Of a stretch of 64,000 bases of DNA, positions 51,615 through 61,514 are shown piece by piece. The notes beneath the pieces are model-generated. The model made no database searches. It was not told where the DNA came from and saw only the letters and a program-made list of their open reading frames with translations. Every line of letters begins with the position of its first letter. Within the stretch, counting starts at the first letter, position 1. Made by a program: the position numbers and the translations under genes. Source of the stretch: Flavobacteriales bacterium (GTDB lineage Bacteria > Bacteroidota > Bacteroidia > Flavobacteriales > Flavobacteriaceae); NCBI GenBank assembly GCA_011526365.1, contig WTIO01000082.1, positions 133,811 through 197,810 of the forward strand, written 5' to 3'.

Positions 51615-52721
51615 TTAAGCGAACATATCTTTAACTTTTTCGAAAAATGATTTGTCACTTTTCGATGGCTTAGGTGCAAAGTTAGCATCCTCAAGCATGG
51701 TCTTAAAAAAGGCCTTTTGTTCTCTATTGAGTGTTTTTGGTGTCCATACATTAACATGGATAAGGACATCGCCCTTTCCATAGCCATTGAGCTCTGGAAT
51801 TCCTTTACCGCGCAAACGCAGGGTTTTCCCCGATTGTATGCCCGCTTCTAACTTAATACGTACTTTTCCACCAATCAATTCTATGTCTTTTGACACCCCA
51901 AGTGCGGCTTCCGAAAAACTAATGTATAAATCATAGTGCAGGTGGTTGCCCTCTCGAATAAATGTTTCATGTCCTTTTTCTTGAATGAGAACCAGTAGAT
52001 CTCCAGAAATTCCATTTCCTACAGCAGCATTTCCTTTTCCAGAAACTTTAAGTTGCATGCCTTCTTCTACCCCTGCGGGAATTTTAATGGACACGGTTTC
52101 TTCTTCTGTAATCATCCCATTAGCATCTGCTCCAGCGGGGCGGTTGGAAATAACTTTTCCTGTCCCACTACAAGCAGTACACGGGGCTGCAGTTTGCATG
52201 CGACCCAATATGGTATTTGCTATACGCACTGTTTGTCCTGTTCCTTTACAGTTTTGACAGTTGGCGTAGGTAATGCCTGGTGCCTGTACTTTTCGCTTTA
52301 CTTTAACTTTCTTTTCTACCCCTTGTATAATTTCATCTAAAGTGAGCGTTACGCGAATTCTAAGGTTGCTCCCTTTAGTGCGCCCGCCGCTACTTTGCCC
52401 AAAACCACCGAAGCCACCGCCAAAGGCACTGCCAAAGATATCTCCAAACTGACTGAAGATATCCTCCATATTCATGCCACCACCACCAAAGCCACCGCCT
52501 TCAAATGCGGCATGCCCGTACTGGTCATATTGAGAGCGCTTTTGAGGATCACTTAACACCTCGTAGGCTTCTGCAGCTTTTTTAAAGTTGGCCTCTGCAG
52601 TCGTATCGCCAGGATTTTTATCAGGATGGTATTTGATGGCCATTTTTCGGTAGGCCTTTTTTATTTCGGCCTCCGATGCTCCTTTGGAAATCCCTAATAT
52701 TTCGTAATAATCTTCTTTCAT
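51615..52721 (-). CDS. dnaJ: Molecular chaperone DnaJ
   Basis: J-domain [12 protein letters not shown]-rich region, CQNCKGTGQ zinc-finger repeats (reduced set). Confidence 0.96.
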   Translation of the reverse strand: MKEDYYEILGISKGASEAEIKKAYRKMAIKYHPDKNPGDTTAEANFKKAAEAYEVLSDPQKRSQYDQYGHAAFEGGGFGGGGMNMEDIFSQFGDIFGSAFGGGFGGFGQSSGGRTKGSNLRIRVTLTLDEIIQGVEKKVKVKRKVQAPGITYANCQNCKGTGQTVRIANTILGRMQTAAPCTACSGTGKVISNRPAGADANGMITEEETVSIKIPAGVEEGMQLKVSGKGNAAVGNGISGDLLVLIQEKGHETFIREGNHLHYDLYISFSEAALGVSKDIELIGGKVRIKLEAGIQSGKTLRLRGKGIPELNGYGKGDVLIHVNVWTPKTLNREQKAFFKTMLEDANFAPKPSKSDKSFFEKVKDMFA

Positions 52722-52724
52722 GTC

Positions 52725-53258
52725 TTACTGTCCAACGACTACTTTAGGAAAACGAATAATTTTATCCCCCAATTGATACCCTTTTTCCACTACATCAATA
52801 ATGGCGCCCTTTTGTTCGGGTGTTGGCGCAGGAATTAAAGAGATGGCCTCCTGCAATTCTGCATCAAATGCAGCACCAATTTCAGTGGTAGTTTCCTGTA
52901 ATCCATTGCGTTCTACAACAGCTTTTAGTTTGTTGTGAATTAACAACAAACCCGCTACTTCCTGTGGGGGTTCCTTATCGGTCCAAAGTTGTACAGCACG
53001 ATCGAAATCATCTAAAACAGGAATCAGGGCACTGAGGACATCTTGTCCTGCGGTTTTAAACAACTCCAAACGTTCTTTAGCCGTGCGTTTTTTGTAGTTT
53101 TCAAACTCCGCAAATAAACGTACAAACTTTTCTTTTTCTGCTGCTAGCTCATCTTTTAAAGCTGTCAGTTCTTTATTGGCCTTGGTTGAAGACGCTTTTG
53201 TTGTTTTTTTCTTAGCATTTTTAGGGGCACTTTTAGCAGTGGTCGATTTCGATGCCAT
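52725..53258 (-). CDS. grpE: Nucleotide exchange factor GrpE
   Basis: RLFAEFENYKKRTAKER, IPVLDDFDRAV, VEKGYQLGDKIIRFPKVVVGQ. Confidence 0.96.
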   Translation of the reverse strand: MASKSTTAKSAPKNAKKKTTKASSTKANKELTALKDELAAEKEKFVRLFAEFENYKKRTAKERLELFKTAGQDVLSALIPVLDDFDRAVQLWTDKEPPQEVAGLLLIHNKLKAVVERNGLQETTTEIGAAFDAELQEAISLIPAPTPEQKGAIIDVVEKGYQLGDKIIRFPKVVVGQ

Positions 53259-53281
53259 AATTTTCGTTTTCTTGCTGAATG

Positions 53282-53320
53282 CAAATGTACTGCCAAATAT
53301 TAAAACTTGTCAAAATGTCA
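53282..53320 (-). promoter_or_regulatory. Putative grpE promoter: TGACATTTTGACA element overlapping TTG, -7 TACATTTG
   Basis: TTG at 53313-53311, 21-nt spacer, TACATTTG at 53289-53282 on the minus strand. Confidence 0.5.
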
Positions 53321-54232
53321 CTTCTTTAGTACCTGCTCTAGCGCTTTTTCCAATTGTGGGAATTGAAATTTGAATTGCTTTTCCGCTACAGCCTTAGGTT
53401 GCACCAACTGACTGGATAACGCCAAAGCACTTCGTTCCCCAAGGAATACTTTTAATGCCAAGGGAGGCACAGGAGGCAACCAAATAGGACGGTGCAGTTG
53501 TTTTCCAAGTTGCTGCAGCAGCACTTTTTGCGTACAGGGGTTGGGTGCCACGGCATTGTACACTCCCTCCCATTGAGCTTTTAGGGCTTGTACAAATATT
53601 TGAACCAGGTCTTCTGTGTGTATCCAAGACTGCCATTGTGCTCCAGAACCAATAGGACTGGCCACACCCATTTTTACCAACGGCAATAAGCTGCCCAACA
53701 GCCCTCCCTGAGTGGAGAGTACTAAACCTATGCGTATGCATGCCACATGAGCTGCCACAGCCGAAAAATCTTGAGCCGCTTTTTCCCAGGCCACCACCAC
53801 CGACTGTAAAAAATTATCTTTTTCAATTTCAATTGGTACTTCCTCCTTATAGGATGCGGTATAGGATGAGGGATATATTCCAATGGCCGAAGCAGAAATA
53901 AAGGATGTTATGCGTTGCTTTTTTTCTTGCAATCGGGCAAGCAATAACGCGGCTGTGTCTATCCTACTAGAAAGAATTGCTTTTTTGTTTTTTGCTGTCC
54001 AGGGTGCAGCTATTGATGCCCCTGCCAAATGAATTATTGCATCAATGCCGTCCAAACAAGCACAATCGATTTCCCCTTCCTTTGGATTCCAATAGAAGCC
54101 CTTATAATTCGGTGCGGTCTCAAGTTTTTCTTTACGCGTACTTAAATAATGGACTTGGATGTTTTGGGAGAGTAATACCGTGGTTAAACGACGCCCCACC
54201 AAACCTGTGGCGCCAGTGATAAGAACTTTCAT
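53318..54232 (-). CDS. TIGR01777-type NAD-dependent epimerase/oxidoreductase
   Basis: VLITGATGLVGRRL, DAIIHLAGASIAAPWT, SASAIGIYP. Confidence 0.93.
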   Translation of the reverse strand: MKVLITGATGLVGRRLTTVLLSQNIQVHYLSTRKEKLETAPNYKGFYWNPKEGEIDCACLDGIDAIIHLAGASIAAPWTAKNKKAILSSRIDTAALLLARLQEKKQRITSFISASAIGIYPSSYTASYKEEVPIEIEKDNFLQSVVVAWEKAAQDFSAVAAHVACIRIGLVLSTQGGLLGSLLPLVKMGVASPIGSGAQWQSWIHTEDLVQIFVQALKAQWEGVYNAVAPNPCTQKVLLQQLGKQLHRPIWLPPVPPLALKVFLGERSALALSSQLVQPKAVAEKQFKFQFPQLEKALEQVLKK

Positions 54233-54253
54233 GCAATTTTTTGCTAAAATTAA

Positions 54254-54925
54254 TTATTCTACCCGAGTCCCACGTAACATTTCACGTTTTCCTGGAGGCC
54301 CCGGTAAACGTTCCACGTGCAGCCCAAAACTTTGAAGTGCCCTCCGAACACTGCCCTTGGCACAATAACTCACCCAAACTGCGTTGGTATCCATTAATTC
54401 CACTGCTTTTTCCAAGGCAGTAGGTGCCCATAGATCTGCTTGCGCATGGGCTCCAAAGGCATCGTAAAACACGACGTCAAAACGTGTTTTGGGACTGTAC
54501 TCAAAATAATCTCCTAAGATTTTTTCGAAATGTACACTGGGGGATACTGTTTCTTTTTTATTCCAAGGAAGCGCATGTGCAAGTTGAAAAAAATCCTGTC
54601 CAGTGGCAGTACTAGCATAGGTGTGCTGCTTAAGTGCCTCTAAATCCGTTTCCGTTAGGGGGTATTTTTCAATGGTAGTATATTCTAGTGTTAGCTGATG
54701 CTTTTGTGCATACTCATAGGCAAGTAGGGCATTACAGCCGGTGCCAAAACCTAATTCAAAAACACGACACTGTTGTTGTTGGCGGTGCCAATGGGCAAGC
54801 CCCTGTTGGATGTAAACAAATTCAGATTCTGTTCGCGCCCCATGGCGGGAATGGTAGGTTTCTTTTAGAGCTCCAACTTCAAAACTTGGCGAACCATCTT
54901 TGGTAATTATCAATTTCTTTTCCAT
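54254..54925 (-). CDS. mnmD: tRNA 5-methylaminomethyl-2-thiouridine methyltransferase-like protein (MnmD)
   Basis: ETYHSRHGARTESEFVYIQQGL, VFELGFGTGCNALLA, FDVVFYDAFGAHAQADLW. Confidence 0.9.
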   Translation of the reverse strand: MEKKLIITKDGSPSFEVGALKETYHSRHGARTESEFVYIQQGLAHWHRQQQQCRVFELGFGTGCNALLAYEYAQKHQLTLEYTTIEKYPLTETDLEALKQHTYASTATGQDFFQLAHALPWNKKETVSPSVHFEKILGDYFEYSPKTRFDVVFYDAFGAHAQADLWAPTALEKAVELMDTNAVWVSYCAKGSVRRALQSFGLHVERLPGPPGKREMLRGTRVE

Positions 54926-55013
54926 CAACAACAAAAAAGCTTACAATTATGGCTTAATAACGCAATATTTTTTTGGAAAAAAACTACTTTTGAATGTAAA
55001 TGATTCTAAACAT

Positions 55014-56060
55014 ATGAAAATTACCCCAGCGAAAACTTCCCGCAGGGATCAAATTGATTTTGATCAGTTGACATTTGGTCAAATATTCACAGATCATATG
55101 TTTATCTGCGACTTTAAGGACGGTGCTTGGCAAACCCCAGAAATTGTTCCCTATGGGCCTATTTCTATTGCCCCTTCCATGAGCGCCTTGCACTATGGGC
55201 AAGCCGTATTTGAAGGCATGAAAGCTTACAAAGACACCGCTGGAGGCGTTTGGTTGTTCCGACCCGATGAAAATTTTAACCGTATCAATCGCTCCTCTGA
55301 ACGTTTGTCTATTCCTGCTTTTCCTAAAGAATATTTTTTTGAAGGACTTAACGCCCTATTAAAATTAGACCAGAATTGGATTCCTACAGATGCAGGAAGC
55401 TCGCTTTATGTACGTCCTTTTGTGTTTGCCAATACGGCAGGAATTCAGGCCTCCCCAGCAAAAGAATACCGTTTTATGATCATTTGCTCCCCTGTAAAGG
55501 CCTATTATTCGGGAGCTATGCGGGTCAAAGTAGAAGAAAAATTTAGTCGTGCAGCACCTGGAGGCGTGGGATATGCCAAAGCCGCTGGAAACTACGCTGC
55601 TCAATTTTATCCCACAGGCTTGGCCCAAAAAGAGGACTACCAGCAAGTCATTTGGACCGATGCTTCGGCCCACCAAAATTTAGAAGAATCGGGAACCATG
55701 AATGTGTTTGTGCGCCTAAATGATGAATTGATTACTGCGCCAACTAGCGACAGCATCCTCGATGGCGTAACCCGAAAAAGTATTTTGCAAATTGCAAAAG
55801 ACAAAGGGCTTGCAGTTTCTGTACGGCCTATTGCCATTGCAGAATTGGTAGAGGGACACGCTTCGGGAGCGCTTAAAGAGGTTTTTGGCTGTGGCACCGC
55901 AGTGGTGATTAGTCCCTTTGAAGGCTTTGGCTTTCAAAACAACTACTACCCTATTGAAGCCCCAACAGATTCCTTTGCTCAAATGTTAAAAGAAACCTTG
56001 GTGGGAATTCAATACAATACCCTAGAGGATCCGTACAATTGGAGATACAAAGTACTTTAA
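55014..56060 (+). CDS. ilvE: Branched-chain amino acid aminotransferase
   Basis: ALHYGQAVFEGMKAYKD, LYVRPFVFANTAGIQ, NLEESGTMNVF; start moved from 54900 because upstream codons overlap mnmD. Confidence 0.95.
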   Translation: MKITPAKTSRRDQIDFDQLTFGQIFTDHMFICDFKDGAWQTPEIVPYGPISIAPSMSALHYGQAVFEGMKAYKDTAGGVWLFRPDENFNRINRSSERLSIPAFPKEYFFEGLNALLKLDQNWIPTDAGSSLYVRPFVFANTAGIQASPAKEYRFMIICSPVKAYYSGAMRVKVEEKFSRAAPGGVGYAKAAGNYAAQFYPTGLAQKEDYQQVIWTDASAHQNLEESGTMNVFVRLNDELITAPTSDSILDGVTRKSILQIAKDKGLAVSVRPIAIAELVEGHASGALKEVFGCGTAVVISPFEGFGFQNNYYPIEAPTDSFAQMLKETLVGIQYNTLEDPYNWRYKVL

Positions 56061-56446
56061 TCCTCAACTATCTTTTTTAGGTTGGGCTTGAAATAATTTG
56101 GCCCTTTGAGCACTTTTCCGTCTTCACGATAAATGGGTTTTCCATCGGCGCCAAGTTTACTCATATTACTGCGCTGGATTTCGTTAAAAACCGCTGTAAT
56201 CTTATCCTGAAAGCCGTGGGTGATGATGGTCCCACAAAGAATGTAAAGCATATCACCTAGAGCATCGGCAATTTCTACCAAGTCACCAGCAGCAGCAGCT
56301 TCAAGGTATTCTTCGTTTTCTTCTTTCATTAGGTTAAACCGCAAGTCTATGGTTTCTTTTGCTAGTGTTGCTGTGGGTTGTGTGGCAATTCCTAAACCAA
56401 AAGCGGAGTGAAATGCTTCTACTGCGTTAATTTCATCTTTAATCAT
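56057..56446 (-). CDS. MazG/PRA-PH-like nucleoside triphosphate pyrophosphohydrolase family protein
   Basis: LMKEENEEYLEAAAAGDLVEIADALGDMLYILCGT. Confidence 0.88.
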   Translation of the reverse strand: MIKDEINAVEAFHSAFGLGIATQPTATLAKETIDLRFNLMKEENEEYLEAAAAGDLVEIADALGDMLYILCGTIITHGFQDKITAVFNEIQRSNMSKLGADGKPIYREDGKVLKGPNYFKPNLKKIVED

Positions 56447-56529
56447 GCTGTCTGTTTTCGTGGGTTGATTCTTTACTGTATAAGTATTAAGGTGTGTAAT
56501 TATTGCTAATTTTACAAAAAAACCACTGC

Positions 56530-56721
56530 ATGTTTAGTACAGGACAACTTTATTTTGCCCTCTTTTTTGTAATTGCCTTTTTTATGGTCATCGTATGGTC
56601 CTATAAAGGAGATAAAAAACGCAACCGCAATTATTTTAAGGGGAGCTATAAAATTTTAGTGGTTTTTGTCGCCCTGCTGCTCCTGTTGTTTTTAATTAAA
56701 GTACTCACTCAAGCTACTTAA
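56530..56721 (+). CDS. Small two-TM hypothetical protein
   Basis: MFSTGQLYFALFFVIAFFMVIVWSYKGDKKRNRNYFKGSYKILVVFVALLLLLFLIKVLTQAT; 1-nt spacing to crcB. Confidence 0.65.
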   Translation: MFSTGQLYFALFFVIAFFMVIVWSYKGDKKRNRNYFKGSYKILVVFVALLLLLFLIKVLTQAT

Positions 56722-56722
56722 T

Positions 56723-57091
56723 ATGTGGAAACAATGGCTTATTGTATTTCTCGGTGGGGGCCTAGGTAGCGCCTTGCGCTTCGCATTTCAGTTCATTAGC
56801 CCAAAATCCAACCTTACTTTTCCTTGGGCAACACTGGGTGCAAATTTGTTGGGCTGTTTCCTTTTTGGTGTACTAGCTGGTTATTTATCACAAAGTGGTC
56901 AGCTGAAATCAAACACAGCACTATTTCTTTTGGTAGGATTTTGTGGCGGACTTACTACTTTTTCTTCCCTTATTAATGACGGGCAACAACTGTTACAACA
57001 AAATACATTTGTGAATTTTGTGCTCTACAACGGTATTAGCTTTGGCCTAGGCCTGTCCCTGCTTTATTTAGGGTACAGCCTGTGGAAGTAA
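56723..57091 (+). CDS. crcB: Fluoride efflux transporter CrcB/Fluc
   Basis: GGGLGSALRFAFQF, TLGANLLGCFLFG, GFCGGLTTFSSL. Confidence 0.95.
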   Translation: MWKQWLIVFLGGGLGSALRFAFQFISPKSNLTFPWATLGANLLGCFLFGVLAGYLSQSGQLKSNTALFLLVGFCGGLTTFSSLINDGQQLLQQNTFVNFVLYNGISFGLGLSLLYLGYSLWK

Positions 57092-57131
57092 ATCTCAGCA
57101 ATATTTTCATTTTTTTTACTTATCAAATTCA

Positions 57132-57205
57132 ATACCCTATTTTTTTAGGGGTATAATTATCAATTTATTAAAAATTAATATTTGCACCCCCATTTTTTAT
57201 GGGGT
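57132..57205 (+). repeat. Two similar small hairpins upstream of glnK-amt
   Basis: ATACCCT-A(T)7-AGGGGTAT (57132-57154) and CCCCAT-TTTTT-ATGGGG (57188-57204). Confidence 0.65.
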
Positions 57206-57246
57206 ATTATTCTTTTAATGATATTTTTGGGCAAAATCATTTATTT

Positions 57247-57585
57247 ATGAAAAAAGTAGAAGCTATTATTCGCAAGTCAAAATTCGACGAAGTCAAAGCG
57301 GCACTCCACGAAGTTGAGGTGAATTTTTTTAGCTACTGGGATGTTACCGGTGTAGGCAATGAACAACAAGGTCATGTGTACAGAGGAATTTCCTATAGCA
57401 CATCAGAAATTCAACGCCGTTTCCTTTCTATAGTGGTATCCGATTCTTTTTTGGAACGCACCGTAGACGCCATTTTAAAATCCGCCGCCACCGACCGCGT
57501 AGGTGATGGAAAAATCTTCATCTCCGATATCGCGGAAGCCTACCGCATTCGTACAGGAGAAAAGGGTAGCAAATCATTAAACTAA
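57247..57585 (+). CDS. glnK: P-II family nitrogen regulatory protein
   Basis: MKKVEAIIRKSKFDEVKAALHEVEVNFFSYWDVTGVGNEQQGHVYRG...VGDGKIFISDIAEAYRIRTGEKG. Confidence 0.95.
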   Translation: MKKVEAIIRKSKFDEVKAALHEVEVNFFSYWDVTGVGNEQQGHVYRGISYSTSEIQRRFLSIVVSDSFLERTVDAILKSAATDRVGDGKIFISDIAEAYRIRTGEKGSKSLN

Positions 57586-57591
57586 TTTATT

Positions 57592-58830
57592 ATGGAAGCA
57601 ATAACACTCACCGCAAACAACATATGGATGATGGTGTGTACGGCACTCGTATTTTTTATGCACTTGGGCTTTTCACTCCTCGAGATTGGACTTACACGCC
57701 AAAAAAACGCCATTAACATCTTATTCAAAAACTATTTTATAATCACCGCAGGCCTTTTACTGTATTGCCTTGTAGGTTTTAATTTAATGTATCCCGGTTT
57801 TGAAGACGGCGATCTAGGGTTTTTAAAATTCGCTGGATTTGGAATTTACCCTCCCGATGGGGGCATGGGCTTTGGCTATGCCGATGGAGGCTACACCTGG
57901 TGGACAGACTTTTTATTTCAAGGCATGTTTGCCGCAACAGCAGCTACTATAGTTTCAGGTGCTGTAGCAGAACGTATTAAATTGGGCAGCTTTATGCTTT
58001 TCGCCATCCTTTATGTAGCACTTGTGTATCCCATCGTAGGCTCTTGGAAATGGGGCGGTGGATTTTTAGATTCCTGGGGCTTTTATGACTTTGCAGGCTC
58101 AACACTTGTGCATTCTGTTGGTGGATGGGCTGCGCTAATTGCCATTTGGCTACTAGGGGCCCGAATAGGAAAATTCAATAGCGAAGGAAAACCCATGGTA
58201 ATCCTTGGGCATAATATCCCACTGGCTTCCGCAGGCGTATTTATACTTTGGCTTGGATGGTTTGGATTTAATGGTGGCTCTGTGCTGTCGGCTGATCCAA
58301 CACTAACCTCCCTAACCCTGGTAACCACCTCATTGGCTGCTGCTGCAGGAGGAGTTAGCGCTGCGGTCTTCTCCAATGTCCTCTACAAAAATTTTGATCT
58401 CACCATGTTTATGAACGGCGTACTGGGTGGACTGGTAGGAATTACCGCAGGAGCTGACCAGATGGCCCCTACAGATGCCATTTTTATAGGAATAATTGCA
58501 GGAGTAATTATTGTACTAGGTGTGGCACTAATTGATCGTTTAAAACTCGACGACCCTGTGGGAGCTGTTGCCGTACACCTAATTTGTGGCATTTGGGGAA
58601 CACTTGCTGTAGGAATTTTTGGCGCAATGGCAGGGCTCGACCAATTCCTTATCCAACTTACAGGTGTAGGTATTATTGGTGCCTTTAGCTCCGTAAGCGC
58701 CTTCATACTTTTATTTATCATCAAATCTGTACTCGGTTTACGAGTTTCCAAAGATGAAGAACTCAAAGGACTCGATGCTATGGAACACGGCATGGATGCC
58801 TATGCAGACTTCCGACTTAACCAACATTAA
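57592..58830 (+). CDS. amt: Ammonium transporter
   Basis: 11-TM Amt fold; DFAGSTLVHSVGGWAALIA; GWFGFNGGS; downstream of glnK. Confidence 0.96.
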   Translation: MEAITLTANNIWMMVCTALVFFMHLGFSLLEIGLTRQKNAINILFKNYFIITAGLLLYCLVGFNLMYPGFEDGDLGFLKFAGFGIYPPDGGMGFGYADGGYTWWTDFLFQGMFAATAATIVSGAVAERIKLGSFMLFAILYVALVYPIVGSWKWGGGFLDSWGFYDFAGSTLVHSVGGWAALIAIWLLGARIGKFNSEGKPMVILGHNIPLASAGVFILWLGWFGFNGGSVLSADPTLTSLTLVTTSLAAAAGGVSAAVFSNVLYKNFDLTMFMNGVLGGLVGITAGADQMAPTDAIFIGIIAGVIIVLGVALIDRLKLDDPVGAVAVHLICGIWGTLAVGIFGAMAGLDQFLIQLTGVGIIGAFSSVSAFILLFIIKSVLGLRVSKDEELKGLDAMEHGMDAYADFRLNQH

Positions 58831-58864
58831 TCAGCCTATAACCAACTAAAACCAACCATTCATT

Positions 58865-59872
58865 ATGAAATTTTTAAAAAGCAAACTATTGCTCACGGGA
58901 CTTTTATGCGCCACATTTAGTGGAGTGTCAGCTCAAGATGAAGCTGAGGAAACCCCAAAAACTTTTGAATTATCTGGCACAGTAGACACTTACTTCAGAT
59001 ACAACTTTAACGAAGATCAAGGCCAAGCACCCGCAACCTCATTTGCTAACTTACCCGGATTTTCTTTAGGGATGGCCAATCTTATAGCAGCCTATGAAAC
59101 CGAAAAATCGGGTTTTGTCGCTGATCTTGTTTTTGGGCCTCGGGGAAATGAAGCAGTATTCAACTCAACCGATGGATCTAATCCCATTGTAAATCAATTG
59201 TATGTGTTTTACAAATTTGGTGAAAAGACGGTGTTAACCTTAGGAAACTTCAACACCTTTTTAGGTTATGAGGTAATTTCCCCGGCTGCCAACTTTAATT
59301 ATTCCACCTCTTATATGTTTTCCTATGGCCCATTTTCACACACAGGAATTAAGTTAGACTACACCATCAACGACAACTGGTCGTATATGGTTGGTTTATT
59401 TAATCCAACGGATTTGACAGAGTTTAACCCCAGTGATGAATATATGTTTGGGGCCCAACTTGGGTTTTATGGACAGTATATAAATTTTCTCTCGGGGATG
59501 GGGCAAACGCAAATCGATTTTACAGGTGGAATTGATCTATCAGAATCATTTTATCTTGGGGTCAATGCTACCAATTACAGCGGAGAGGATACTGGATTTT
59601 CTGGCGTAGCCTTATACCCTCAGTACACGATGAGTTCTACCTTCGCTCTTGGTTTGCGCTTTGAAGCATTTTATGACGATAGCACAGTGTTTGAACAACC
59701 CGATGTGGACAACACCTCAATCACACTTACTGGGAGCTATACAAACGGGAACTTTACCTTTAAGCCCGAATTGCGATTAGACCAAGCAAGTGCCTCCATT
59801 TTCACTGGCGCTAATTTTTTGCCCGAAAAACAATTGGCCTCATTTATTGTTGCTGCCATTTATAGCTTTTAA
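58865..59872 (+). CDS. Outer-membrane beta-barrel (porin-like) protein
   Basis: Signal peptide ...TGLLCATFSGVSAQ; FELSGTVDTYFRYNF; C-terminal FIVAAIYSF. Confidence 0.85.
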   Translation: MKFLKSKLLLTGLLCATFSGVSAQDEAEETPKTFELSGTVDTYFRYNFNEDQGQAPATSFANLPGFSLGMANLIAAYETEKSGFVADLVFGPRGNEAVFNSTDGSNPIVNQLYVFYKFGEKTVLTLGNFNTFLGYEVISPAANFNYSTSYMFSYGPFSHTGIKLDYTINDNWSYMVGLFNPTDLTEFNPSDEYMFGAQLGFYGQYINFLSGMGQTQIDFTGGIDLSESFYLGVNATNYSGEDTGFSGVALYPQYTMSSTFALGLRFEAFYDDSTVFEQPDVDNTSITLTGSYTNGNFTFKPELRLDQASASIFTGANFLPEKQLASFIVAAIYSF

Positions 59873-59945
59873 CTCCAAATCATTCTTGTTTTTTTAGGTT
59901 TCAGAGGTAAGTGGATTTGCTTATATTTAGGAAAAACTATAGCAA

Positions 59946-61514
59946 ATGCGAACCACTTACCTCTTTTTTATTGCCCTTTTTTTACTTTACTCCCCACTAA
60001 CAGTTGCGCAAGACAACCCTGCCGCTGAAGGTCCCTATGCACAACTTATTATTCGCGGTGCCACGCTGATCAATGGTAATGGTGCTCCACCCCAAGGTCC
60101 CATTGATGTAGTAATTGAAAATAACACCATTAAAAAAGTTCAAGTGGTGGGTTATCCTGGCGTCCCAATAAATGAGGCGCGCCGACCCAAACTAAAAGCT
60201 GGTGGAAAAGAAATAGATGCCACAGGAATGTATCTACTTCCAGGGTTTATTGATATGCACGGCCATATTGGTGGTACTGCACAAGGTGCCGATTGGGACT
60301 ATGTTTTTAAGTTATGGCTAGCACATGGGGTAACCACGGTACGTGAACCCAGTGGTCGTGGTATAGAATATACCCTCGATCTTAAAAAACGAAGTGAAAA
60401 AAATGAAATTGTTGCTCCAAGAATATTCGCATACACAGGTTTTGGGCAAGGTAAATTAGGTGTTAACACTCCAGAAGAAGCACGGGCGTGGGTCCGTAAT
60501 AACGCCAAAAAAGGTGCCGATGGAATTAAGTTTTTTGGTGCAGATCCAGAAATTATGATAGCGGCATTGGACGAAAATAAAAAACTGGGACTAGGCTCCG
60601 CATGTCACCATGCACAACTCAGCGTAGCCCGTTGGAATGTACTCCATTCTGCCCGTGCAGGACTCACTTCCATGGAACACTGGTACGGTTTGCCAGAGGC
60701 ACTATTTGAGGATCGTACTGTACAAAACTATCCCTTAGATTACAATTATCAGAATGAACAGCATCGCTTTGAAGAAGCAGGGAAACTTTGGGAACAAGCG
60801 GCCCCTCCCTATTCTGACCACTGGAATGCAGTAATGAACGAACTCTTGGAACTGGATTTTACGCTAGATCCAACATTTAATATTTACGAAGCGAGTAGAG
60901 ACCTCCACCGAGCACGCCGTGCCGAATGGCATGAAGACTACACCCTTCCTTCACTTTGGCGCTTTTATCAGCCTAGTAAAATTTCCCATGGGTCGTACTG
61001 GCATTTTTGGGGGACCGAACAAGAAGTGGCCTGGAAACGAAACTTTAAATTGTGGATGACCTTCATCAACGAATACAAAAACCGCGGTGGGCGTGTAACC
61101 ACTGGTTCTGATTCTGGTTTTATTTTCCAACTCTATGGCTTTGCTTATGTTCGTGAATTGGAATTGCTTCGCGAAGCTGGTTTTCACCCCCTAGAAGTCA
61201 TACGAGCTGCAACACTTAACGGTGCAGAAGCCTTGGGAATGGACGATCAAATTGGAACGGTAAGCGTTGGGAAAAAAGCAGATTTAGTTTTGGTGGAAGA
61301 AAACCCATTGGAAAACTTTAAGGTCCTCTACGGCACAGGGGCTATTAAACTCACCGAAGACAACGAAGTGGTTCGCGTTGGAGGGGTGAAATACACCATT
61401 AGTAACGGGGTAGTGTATGACGCAAAACAACTCTTACAGCAGGTAAAACAAATGGTTGACGAAGCAAAAGCCAAAGAGGGCTTTAATATTCAGCAGCCTG
61501 GAGTAAAGGATTAA
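59946..61514 (+). CDS. Secreted amidohydrolase family protein
   Basis: Signal peptide; GMYLLPGFIDMHGHIGG; HGVTTVREPSG; TTGSDSGF; LVEENPLENF. Confidence 0.93.
   Translation: MRTTYLFFIALFLLYSPLTVAQDNPAAEGPYAQLIIRGATLINGNGAPPQGPIDVVIENNTIKKVQVVGYPGVPINEARRPKLKAGGKEIDATGMYLLPGFIDMHGHIGGTAQGADWDYVFKLWLAHGVTTVREPSGRGIEYTLDLKKRSEKNEIVAPRIFAYTGFGQGKLGVNTPEEARAWVRNNAKKGADGIKFFGADPEIMIAALDENKKLGLGSACHHAQLSVARWNVLHSARAGLTSMEHWYGLPEALFEDRTVQNYPLDYNYQNEQHRFEEAGKLWEQAAPPYSDHWNAVMNELLELDFTLDPTFNIYEASRDLHRARRAEWHEDYTLPSLWRFYQPSKISHGSYWHFWGTEQEVAWKRNFKLWMTFINEYKNRGGRVTTGSDSGFIFQLYGFAYVRELELLREAGFHPLEVIRAATLNGAEALGMDDQIGTVSVGKKADLVLVEENPLENFKVLYGTGAIKLTEDNEVVRVGGVKYTISNGVVYDAKQLLQQVKQMVDEAKAKEGFNIQQPGVKD

Noticed and set aside
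54309-54321. parS-like GTTCCACGTG string
   Set aside because: Not palindromic over the full site and lies within mnmD coding sequence
58383-58793. 136-aa minus-strand ORF
   Set aside because: Antisense shadow of amt
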